Source: Margaritispora aquatica (taxonomy: Eukaryota > Ascomycota > Leotiomycetes > Helotiales > Discinellaceae). From it: a stretch of 64,000 nucleotides of DNA. Below are positions 11,729-21,071 of the stretch, piece by piece (within the stretch, counting starts at the first letter, position 1; each line of letters starts with the position of its first letter). The translations under genes were made by a program, and so were the position numbers. The notes under the pieces were generated by a model. It was given only the letters and a program-made list of their open reading frames with translations. It was not told the DNA's origin and did no database searches. The stretch spans positions 480,658 through 544,657 of the forward strand of contig VJWN01000015.1 of assembly GCA_007644065.1 (NCBI GenBank), given 5' to 3'.

Positions 11729-13119
11729 TTCAATCCAGCACGTTGTGGCATAATATAGAAGTCATCAGGCCACTGTGCTAATCACATGTAGTAAGCTTGA
11801 AAACCCCGCGTGATTATGTGTGTATCAGCTTGTACAGTGGTCTTTTATCGCCCTGTGATGTATTTACGCACTTCTTTCTGGAAGGCATTGCCTACAATAG
11901 AGACCCTCGCGCCTTTAGTCAGGCATGCGAGTGACGATTTGCTGTCAACACTCTGACTACTGTCATTAGTACAAATGTTATCATGTTATTTGAGAATTAG
12001 TGGTGAGTCTAGACTCGGAAAATGTAGTTTTGAGATGAGAATTTGCCCAGGAGAACGCCAGTTGATGATTTTTGATGTTGTGCTTCCAGCCGTGGTGTTG
12101 GGAGCGTATATGTCTACTATTCGAGGCTGAGATTGAATCACACTTAAAGATATTTTGAGACCAATCTCAGACTGCAGATATGATTGGCTGTTTTGGCTTA
12201 ACTTCCGTGTAAGGCTATGATATCTGCTGTCGAGAAAGATTGTGCTGTCACATGCTAAATGCACAAAAAACCTTCACATGCTACAATATCAAGGTCAAAC
12301 TCTATCCTATAGCCTGAACAGAACCTATATGCTACTCACAGCAGCTTTATCTCTAAATCGCGAAACACAATCTCAGACTGACAGAATAGTAATCCTTCTT
12401 TCACTGTAGTATCCATTTCCGGTGTTGAAGATAAAGGCTGAGATTCAAAGCTTTTATACCTTGTTTTCCTGCTGCTACTGAAACACTGTTTCACTGCTAG
12501 TGAGAATAAGCTTTGATTTTTGAGGTAGCATGATCGAGAATTGGTCACATTTTTGTCCTTTTACTTAAAATTGATAGAGAAATCGATGCGAAAGGTTGAT
12601 CATTAATCCTTGCCTCTCACCTATAAATTGCTAAATATCTCGCGCTTGCAAAACATATTGTGAACTAAGCAAGGAGTTACCAAGACATGTTGGCAGCGCT
12701 AGGTCTTTTAGCGTTCAAGTCTAGAGGAATTGATGAACCGTAAAGTGGTGAGATCTCGATATCTACAATGTAAGCCTGCACACTTGACGATTTTGCTATT
12801 CTCGCCTAAGATACAGATTTAAAATTCAACGGAACTGGCTATTTACTGTCATTCGGCAGCTTTGCTATCATTCATAAACAATTCACAGCTATTGGTGCCA
12901 TTGTGGCTAGTAAGAAGAATATCTTGCTTTCGGACCAAGAGCCCTTAAAATAACCGAAGAAATCAGAGCAGCAAGTTTGGAGATTAGCTTGAGGACCAAC
13001 AGAACTTGAAACAATAAAAAGTGATATGCTTTTACAGTTACTACATTGTAGACCAGTAAGATCATGCTAAATAAACCTATGCGTGTATTCCAACCGGGTA
13101 TCCATGAGTTCTTCGAAGA
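11729..13119. other. AT-rich intergenic region
   Basis: About 1.4 kb with no supportable gene. Open frames are under 95 codons on the minus strand and unrecognisable. A 345-nt plus-strand frame at 13064 is the antisense of the 2EXR gene and is rejected. Confidence 0.5.
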
Positions 13120-13896
13120 CTACGCTTGTTCACCTCCTCTCGTCAACAAAACAACGCCCACTTTGACTTTCTCGTCGATTAAAGAGGAAGAATTGTCCAT
13201 CGTCCTCCCACCGAGTGCCTTTAGCTTGCGCTTCTCATCCACAATCCTATCGCCTGCTCTATCAGCCACCCACTTCAAATCTCCTCTCCAGTCCGGAACA
13301 CTCAGAAATCCCACTTCGCCTATGAACTCCCTCCTCCCGAACTCCACAACCAACCAGACTTCTTGGAGTCTTTTCATCTTAGCCAGTACACCTATGAGCC
13401 CTTCGTGACACAGACTACTCCACACGCGCATATCTAACGCGATAGACTCGATCTTATGCCGTGAAGGCGTGGTAGACAACGTATAGAGCACTGAAGAAGC
13501 TGGAGGACTCGCTAATATAGGCATCAGAGACGTGATATAGACTGTAGTAATTGGAAAGGATATTGGAATGACAGCTAGCTCAGGGCCAAGGAGAAGATTA
13601 GTGTATTGCCGAACTGTCTGGGCGTATATCCGAGATTCAGACCACATCGACAATAAGGGGGTGGGTGCGGTGTTTGAAACGTATCGCTGAACGGGGAGGT
13701 AGGCGATTTTGAGGATGTGACGCTTATGCTCGGTTTCTGGTAAGGACTGATATCCTTCGGGGTAAGATGCCTTAGGTGGGATAGGTACAGCAAGTATGAA
13801 ATCGTATATTTTGAGACGTAGCTCACTGGGAAGATCGGGGAAGCGGTGGAAGTGCTTGGTTGGTGGTGGTGGTAGTGGTGGTGAGGTCGAAACCAT
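13120..13896 (-). CDS. 2EXR-domain protein
   Basis: An intronless 258-codon frame starting at an ATG. After a proline-rich leader, the N-terminus carries the 2EXR signature (FPDLPSELRLKIYDFIL), an F-box-like helix found in large families of filamentous ascomycete proteins. The middle contains the usual pattern of beta strands and a KIESIALDMRVWSSL block, and MKRLQEVWLVVEFG follows. The C-terminus (from about residue 200) is charged. The biochemical role of 2EXR proteins is not established; the F-box resemblance suggests protein binding. The gene stands alone, with AT-rich DNA on its 3' side and the convergently placed end of TMA16 well separated from it on the other side. Confidence 0.8.
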   Translation of the reverse strand: MVSTSPPLPPPPTKHFHRFPDLPSELRLKIYDFILAVPIPPKASYPEGYQSLPETEHKRHILKIAYLPVQRYVSNTAPTPLLSMWSESRIYAQTVRQYTNLLLGPELAVIPISFPITTVYITSLMPILASPPASSVLYTLSTTPSRHKIESIALDMRVWSSLCHEGLIGVLAKMKRLQEVWLVVEFGRREFIGEVGFLSVPDWRGDLKWVADRAGDRIVDEKRKLKALGGRTMDNSSSLIDEKVKVGVVLLTRGGEQA

Positions 13897-14376
13897 GATG
13901 GGTCGATTTCACGCTTGACGACCCTAGATCTTGCAAGGAGGCTACAATTGAGCCTGAAGATACTTGGAAAGTGTAGAAAGTTAGGATTGTAGATGAACTC
14001 ATGAATGGGTAAGACCCTCTGTGCTGTAAATTGGATAAGTGAGAGTGGGAAGATAAGTGATGGAGAAGAAGTGAACTTTCGGTCGATCATCGTCATGCTG
14101 TGTGTAACCTTATCATGTGCTGCGGGGTCATCGCTAAACCCCACCAGGATATTGCTGCAAGAAGATCATTGATCACCTCTGCATCCAACAATGTGAACAG
14201 TTCGGAAGTGCACTGAAGTCCAAATAGTTTGTCATATTGTGGTCATCTCGTAGCATTTGAAGAGTGCTATCAATTTTTCATCAATCAAAATCCGCCGCCG
14301 GATCCAGAACGCCATTTAACCATTTGACCACCAAACGCCTCATTATAATCCTTGGAGTCCATGGAATTTCGATCGC

Positions 14377-15068
14377 TTATGATTGCCCCTTTGGAGGAAA
14401 AATTGCTGGTACTGAAGTTCCGTCGCTCGATAGTCGAACCCACTTCAACGTGGATAAATATGACCAAGAACCCTCCCATCGATCCAGGAAAATGACATTA
14501 TTTGTGTCGGTAAGGTCAGGGAGATCTGCCAATTATTAGACAACTGTCTCAGTGATGGCATAGCACTCTACTGACAGAATCCATCCTCATATTCCTTCTC
14601 ATCGGCTGCCATCTTTATTTTCAAAAGATCTTCTCTAGTACTTGCAGGTCGGCCGGCGCGACGCTCTTTCTTCAAGGCATTGAACTCCTCATCATATTGG
14701 TGCACGAATCTGACAAGTGGATCAGTGATTGCGATCCTGGCTGGTTCTGGGACATTCATACGTTTTGATCAATTCCTGGACAGTGTCTAACTCCAAGGCA
14801 TTTCCATCGTTGGCCCGAATAGCTTCCTGAAAAAAAGCTGCTCTGTGAACTGGCGAGTATGAGCGCTCGTACCCATTAAATTACTACAACAATTCTTACT
14901 CAATGGTTTGTCGTTCTTTTTCCGTGCTATTGCAACCTTTTCTAATTTGTGATCGCGCATTTCCGCTCTCCGCAGCCGTTGTACATCTCTTGAGTTTTCA
15001 TGAAGAGCTGAAATGTTTCCCTTCTTCTTTGAGATCTTCTTCCGAGTCTTTTCGAGACTTTTAGGCAT
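14377..15068 (-). CDS. TMA16: Tma16, 60S ribosome biogenesis / translation machinery-associated protein
   Basis: Four exons on the minus strand: 15068-14900, 14840-14762, 14709-14576 and 14525-14377, encoding 176 residues, near the usual 178. Tma16 is a small basic protein on nuclear pre-60S particles. The sequence shows the basic start MPKSLEKTRKKISKKKG, the ALHENSRDVQRLRRAEMRD helix, then AFFQEAIRANDG, the conserved FVHQYDEEFNALKKERRAGRP block, and the C-terminal FYLPDL...WEGSWSYLSTLKWVRL signature. That last block only appears if the 50-nt intron 14575-14526 is removed; unspliced, the frame stops at 14568. Intron 1 appears to end in GAG, an unusual acceptor. The gene is divergent from EXO1 across 364 bp, so the two may share a promoter. 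Confidence 0.93.
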
Positions 15069-15208
15069 GTTGGCGGTTGTGATTTGTAGCGATGCAACAG
15101 GGCTTGATCATGGAATAATTAATTTCTAGCATCATAAGAGTTTGTCGGTTCGGATCATCTTATCACCGGAGGTGGGGCAGGCAGGGAGGGTTGCTGGGTG
15201 ACGGCTAA

Positions 15209-15222
15209 ACGCGTCGACGCGC
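15209..15222. promoter_or_regulatory. MCB-like palindrome in the TMA16/EXO1 promoter
   Basis: Contains ACGCGT (15209-15214) and ACGCGC (15217-15222) inside a perfect 12-bp palindrome, CGCGTCGACGCG (15210-15221). ACGCGT is the MluI cell-cycle box bound by MBF in yeasts, which drives G1/S expression of replication and repair genes. It lies about 210 bp before the EXO1 ATG, so S-phase control of EXO1 is plausible. Binding in this organism is inferred. Confidence 0.55.
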
Positions 15223-15432
15223 TACAGGACATCACCGGAAAGTCAAGACCAGTTCAGAGGCAACGACATCCTGTCCGGATCCTCGTCCACTTCTCGATGC
15301 TGCAATAATTCCAACCTCACTTTCTTTTATCTTTGCTTTCGTTTTCTCGCAGAGCAGTAATTACAAGCTGTGAAACCTTTGATGGCGGTGTAAAATCGTT
15401 TCTGGTTCTGTGTTATAATTTTGCTTTTCAAA

Positions 15433-17817
15433 ATGGGTATTCAAGGTTTGTACATTGACTTCTGCCCTCCACCCTCAGTGCTAATGTAATCCAGGTCTAC
15501 TTCCTTTATTGAAGTCCATTCATAAGGTCTGCACCTTGAAGAAGTTCGAGGGCAAAACTCTAGCAGTAGATGCTTATGGATGGCTACATCGTGGAACCGT
15601 GGCTTGTGCTATGGAGCTGGCCATGGGGAAACCTACGAAGAAGTAAGGAGAATTCTGTTTCTTCCCTTGACCCTAGCTGATGTTATTAGATTCGTCGAAT
15701 TCGCAATGCACCGTGTACGAATGTTACAGCACTTTGGTGTAACTCCCTACATAGTTTTCGATGGTGACTATCTTCCCAGCAAGGCCGGGACTGAAACGGA
15801 TCGAGCGAAGCGGCGGGAGGATAGTAAACGGGCAGGAATCGAGCTGCTTAACGCTGGAAAAACATCACAGGCCTATTTGGAGTTCCAGAAGGCTGTTGAT
15901 GTAACACCTGAAATGGCCCGCCAATTGATTGATGAATTGAGGCTAGCAGGAGTGGCATACGTAGTGGCGCCATACGAAGCTGACGCTCAGATGGTTTACT
16001 TGGAGAGAAAAGGCATCGTTGATGGCATCATCTCGGAAGATTCGGATCTCCTAGTGTTCGGGGCGAAGTGTTTACTGACAAAGCTGGATCAATACGGAAA
16101 CTGCATTGAGATAAATAAGGCCGACTTCTCTGCTTGCAAAGAGATTAGCTTGACTGGTTGGAGTGACGTAGAGTTCAGAAGGATGGCAATTTTGAGTGGC
16201 TGTGATTATCTCGCCAGTATCAACAACATGGGGCTAAAGACAGCTTACCGGATGGTTCGCAAGCACAAGACTATCGAAAAAGTGATTCGCATGCTCCAGT
16301 TCGACGGCAAGTTTCACGTGCCCAAAGGCTACCTCGAGGCATTCAATCAAGCTGAACTCACGTTTCTCCACCAGAGAGTCTTCTGTCCTAAATCACTTCG
16401 AATTGTTCTGCATACACAACCTGAGAAACCTTTGGATGCAGACAAGTTGCCTTTCATCGGAGCGTACGTTGAGCCAGAGATTGCGCAGGGAGTCGCAAGA
16501 GGAGATCTTAACCCTATGACCAAGCAGCCAATTGTTTCTTCAACAAAAAACAGCATGTCTGCTCCTTCCACGCCATGGTCAACTCGGTCAAAGCATCCAA
16601 GATCGACTTCTCTATCTTCATCGGAGCTCAAGAAGGGTGTATCGATCGATAATTATTTCAAGGCCAGGCGCACACCGCTTGCAGAACTTGATATCAACCT
16701 CTTTACACCGTCTCCTAGTCAACAGCAAGCACTTGACCGAAATTCTGGGCCATGGCTGTCTAATCCTGTCCCTCGACCACACTTGTCTCGTTCTGTAACT
16801 GCACCTCCACCTCCTCAATCAATGCCTCCTCCAGCTCGACCTACACGCAGTCGGGTTTCGAGTGGCAGTTCAGAACCTCGTCCACTCAAACGAGCTCGTC
16901 TATGTTCAGATGATACCGAATCTTCGCCCACCCAGAAGATTGAACTTGGCTCAAGTCGTTTCTTTTCTACCATCCCTGAGCCCAGTCCAACAGCAGGTCG
17001 CAAAAACAAGCGAGCACAACTACAGGATGTCAATATTTTTTCAGACGATTCCATCGAAGATGCAATGCTGAGCCTTCCAGATTTTGACGGCTTTGTCAAC
17101 AAGCCCAATAAAAAGATCTCGATCTTTCAGGAGAGCAGCAGCAAAAAGATAGACAACGGCGAGGAGGAATCGAACACCTCTCAAAGCTCGCCTCCAGCGC
17201 TGACCCAATCCATTTCCGAATCTGGCTCATTTGAACAACCACCTACACCCACAGAAATCGCTTCTGTTGCTTCCATGGGGAAGATAAAAGAAAGATTCGC
17301 ATTTTCTACTCGAAGTGTTTCGACTCCAAAGTCCTATGGTCTCCCTCGTGACCTCCCCACACCATTATCTTCAGGTCCCAGGTCTCGAATCCCCGTCTTG
17401 GCTCAAACTTCTGCAACATCAAAAGCCTCTCCCTTTTTGAAGTCTGGTCTCACACCTCTAGCACGCCTCGGAGCCAACGCAGTCAATCGAACTAAGCTTC
17501 CGATGACCCCTCCTACTACACCCGCTGTTGCTACTACAGTATCCCTTGCACGCAATTCTCCTCGCCACTCGCTTCTCAGCAAGGATAATGTACCATTTCC
17601 AGAGGCAGTAGTGAAGAGAAAGTCGAAAGTAGTCGAGCCTGCTATGGTCCCTTTGCCAGAGCCAGATGAGACCGAGAACGCGATATTGAGTCTGCAAGGT
17701 GGTAGCGAAGACCTGATTGTACCTGACAGCGAGGAATCGGACCAAGAGATGTCACCAGAACCAGCGGTGAACCGCGCAGTTGATTTTGGAGCGTTTGTAT
17801 ATACAGCCCAGGCATGA
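15433..17817 (+). CDS. EXO1: Exonuclease 1 (5'-3' dsDNA exonuclease / flap endonuclease)
   Basis: Exons 15433-15445, 15495-15642 and 15690-17817 encode 762 residues. Exo1 is a nuclear FEN-family nuclease used in mismatch repair, DNA end resection and telomere processing. The XPG-N domain runs from MGIQGLLPLLKS through LAVDAYGWLH (catalytic Asp30) to YIVFDGDYLPSKAGTE. The XPG-I domain follows, with APYEADAQM and ISEDSDLLVFG giving the acidic metal ligands, and then the helix-hairpin-helix SGCDYLASINNMGLKTA. From about residue 300 the protein is a disordered Ser/Pro-rich tail of about 450 residues, the usual place for partner binding and checkpoint phosphorylation. The very short first exon (4 codons and 1 base) is required to give the catalytic N-terminus; the long open frame alone begins downstream in intron-containing sequence. 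MSH2, its mismatch-repair partner, lies 42 kb away. Confidence 0.96.
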
Positions 17818-18340
17818 GAAATGTCCTTGTCACTATTATGGAGCAAAAGGTTGGGAACTTGACTAAGCAAAGTCATCATATACATTTTGAAGGATTCCAA
17901 AGAGGCGTTGACGGAGCGAATTGTTTAGATTGATACCTTGTGTTTTTGCACTTATGCTTTTGTGGAAAGATGGAGTCAGGGGCACTGGGCTCGGCGTTTG
18001 ATATTGTTTTAATTATTCTGCTACGGGACAACGGCTTTCACAGCTCGGTTTAGGTATGTTGAAGGATGAGAGAGTCGGGTGGTGATGGGAGTGGGTTGTG
18101 AGAAAGTGAAAAGGGAGGGGAGAGATACCTATCGTGTACGAAACAAATATAAACACATCAAAAAACTTGTTTATCTTTGTGTGCATAGGTATGATTTGTC
18201 TGCTTTCATTGCTCGCAGCATTTCATTCATTGTCTTGTACCGTCCTATCCCTATCCAAAATATATGGCAAGTGCCAAATAAACTTAACCGGTGCGCGTAT
18301 ACCTCCCTTGCCATACATATCCAACATATTTATTTGTTTC
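17818..18340. other. Convergent 3' region between EXO1 and the P450 gene
   Basis: About 520 bp between two convergent genes. No supportable frame is present; AT content rises towards 18150-18340. It presumably carries both 3' UTRs. Confidence 0.5.
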
Positions 18341-20231
18341 CTACAACTGCCTTTTCTTGACTCTGACATTGAAGTCCAATGGCTTCACAAACCAGCGATT
18401 CATACACGTCCACTCCTTGGTAGCACTCTCGCCAGTGCCAAGCTCAAGCTCGAAATCAAAGTATCGCACTACCTGCGGGATAGCTTTTGAGATCTCAAGA
18501 AGACTAATGTTCTTGCCAATGCAAGTGCGTGCACCTTGGCCAAACTGGGATTGTTGTTAGTTCTGCATAATGGATCCGAAGAGAGCGGATTGTGGTGGTG
18601 TAGCGAGCGGAATGTGGGGTTGAGGGCGTTGTGGGGCACTGGTGACATGGCGAATGGAAAACTCACAGCAAAAAAATACGCCTCTCTCTGAGGTGCCCTT
18701 TCCTTCGACTCAAGCCACCGTTCTGGCCGAAACAAGTGGGCATCATTTCCAAAAACCGCACGATTCTGATGCGCCACCCAGGCATTAACGCCCACCACCG
18801 TTCCAGCTGGGAAAAAACGACCTAGCATCGTCCTTCCTCCTTTCGGCACCACACGCGGCATCGTGAATCCAGTCGCAGGGTGTATTCTGAGACTCTCCTT
18901 GATCACCGCCTGGAGGAATGGCAACTCTTGCGCTTCCTTGAACGTGATTGGCTCCGAGACCTTGCCTTCCACCGCAGCAGTGTCAAGCTCCTCGCGTAAT
19001 TTGGCCAGGGTGGAAGGGTGCTGGAGGAGGTGATATAACGTCGCGCTGAGCGTGATGGAGGTTGTGTCTGAGCCAGCTGCTATGTTTTGTCTTACCACGA
19101 TACCTATATCCTGATCGGACATCTTCTCCGGATCCTTCTGCTGGATCGTGGTGAGCTTTTTGATGAAATCGGACGGGCCGGTTGTGATTTCCGGTTCGTG
19201 CGAGCGCGAGGCGAGGAGATCGTCGGCGAAGGCCCAGATGGCGTCGGGGCCGGAGGAGGTGCTGCTAATAGTGCGGATAAGGCCCATGATGGGTTTGTGG
19301 AGCGAGGGGAAGACGCCGTTGAGTGAGGCGAAGCTCATGCCGAAGTCAAGGGTTGAGATGATGTTGCCGATGTCTTCGCCTTTAGCGAGGAATCCGAGGG
19401 ACTTTGTGAACTTGTAAAAGGTAAGCTGTTTGTTCGTAGCCATACTAGAGAGTGTGGGAAAACATACAGTGATTTTTCCTATCATCTCGAAGGCATAGCA
19501 TTGGAACCAGTGTCCCTAAGACAAAGTCAATGCCATGCGGGGTTCAATTGAAAGAGTGGCAATGGTTAGAAAGAAAATCATTTTTCTCATGTTCGTATGA
19601 AAGAGCTCTATTCATACCATATTGAATGTCTCTCCTGAGGACGAAAATTCTGTCAAGCGCTGCAATAGCTCTGTGGTGGTCTCATCCACATGAGGCTCAT
19701 ATGAGACCAAATTGGACATTGCATATGCGTTAGCCGTCTTTCGACGCAGCAAGCTATGGTGGTGAGAATCCTGGATCTGGAACAAGTTGCCAAGTCGAGG
19801 ATTGGTGTCTCCCCAAGGTTTATACCAGTCACTCTGTGGCACTGTTAGCCCAATCACTTGACTTCATCACGGACACAGCAGCACATGAATAAATATCTTA
19901 CCTTCAGAAACTCAGTTCCATGTCCATAGATCATCTTAGCGGCCTCTGGGTCATCAATGCTGTATTGTCCTGGCGCTACCCGCACAATGGGTCCTGTACT
20001 TTGAGTGAGTAGGTTGACATAAAGTGGAATGAAAGAGATGCTCTTACCGAGTTCCCTATGAAGTTCAATACTCGTCTTCTGGTACTTGCCGCTAGCATAG
20101 TTTCGAAAGAGCCACAGGCGAGTGAATCTTGCAGCAAATGGACCTGGGACATCTCGAAGAGGATCTGTATAAAGCAGGTATATATAATATAGCAGCGTAC
20201 ATCCGCCACAGATGAGTATGAGATTCAACAT
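18341..20231 (-). CDS. Cytochrome P450 monooxygenase (pisatin demethylase-like)
   Basis: Six exons on the minus strand: 20231-20048, 19993-19902, 19833-19618, 19515-19468, 19410-18667 and 18544-18341, encoding 495 residues. It is an ER-anchored haem monooxygenase; the substrate is unknown. The N-terminus is one hydrophobic anchor (MLNLILICGGCTLLYYIYLL) followed by the proline hinge DVPGPFAARF. The oxygen-binding helix AAGSDTTSITL, the ExxR motif in KESLRIHP, the FRPERWLE block and the haem loop FGQGARTCIG (Cys436) are all present and correctly ordered. The WYKPWGDT and HWFQCYAFEMIGKIT blocks resemble fungal pisatin demethylase and benzoate hydroxylase-like P450s. Intron 4 (57 nt, in frame, no stop) ends in AAG; removing it gives the family-like KITFTKSLGFL. 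I find no partner biosynthetic genes nearby. Confidence 0.93.
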
Positions 20232-21071
20232 GATAAGAAGTTGTATCTCAATGGAAGCTTTGGGAGGAAGACCGAAAGAAGAGTTCAAGAACCAAATGAT
20301 ATAACACAATGCTTCTGAAGAGCTGAGAATGAAATGAACATATTAGAATTCAGGAACCTGGGCAATGGGTTTCTTTTAAATAAATAAATATACAATCGCG
20401 TTCGGTCTTCCTCCACACCCGATATAAAAGATCTGCAAATCATCCAGGTTCTCCACGGTGTTCACATATGCATCGCAGAAGCGAAACATCTGCCGAAGAT
20501 GTTGGGGTCTGGAAGCATAGGAGCTAGATTAGAGCCTGTGTTTCTTGCATACCGTCTTGATCTCCATGTGCACATGGACGAATAAAGCTTGGTATTGGCT
20601 TCGCATTTTCTCCAATGGCTGGGGTTTACATGACTTTCTTGTGGAACTGTGGGGTAGTGGTATACCCCACACCGGAAGGAGATGTGGATATCGCGGGGTC
20701 GTCATTCGGCTTTGGATCCAGTCCGAAAGGAAAGCCACCTCCAGTTTATTCGTTAAGCGGTAGAATTTGGATGTGGTTTTGTTCCACGATATATAGACGT
20801 CCCCCCAAATTTTGATAAAGAATAGAGAGTTTTCTGATCTCTGAATCAGCTATGGTTGAGCTTTTGGGGCTATTTCGCTTAAGCTTGTTGCCAAGGTACA
20901 GCAAGATTTTGGCGATACAATGGAATTGATATTTATTTAGGTTGCTCCTTGTGCCTTAGATCATATATTTTACTCTAATTATCTAACTTCATTATATATC
21001 CGTCTTACAATATGCTACAGTTTTATACACATTAGAAAGCAAATACTCTGAAATCATCATCGTGAGATTTC
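20232..21071. other. Intergenic region, P450 promoter to PPR-like gene 3' end
   Basis: About 840 bp, AT-rich towards 20900-21060. Short frames at 20529-20815 overlap on both strands and are unrecognisable. This is most likely the P450 promoter plus the 3' UTR of the gene ending at 21072. Confidence 0.45.

Noticed and set aside
18341..20231. A secondary-metabolite cluster around the P450.
   Set aside because: Neighbours are EXO1 and a mitochondrial PPR-like gene; no synthase, transporter or pathway regulator is nearby.
19854..20309. A longer N-terminus of the P450 beginning at 20309.
   Set aside because: The first codon there is TTG, with no in-frame ATG further upstream; the ATG at 20231 begins a normal membrane anchor.
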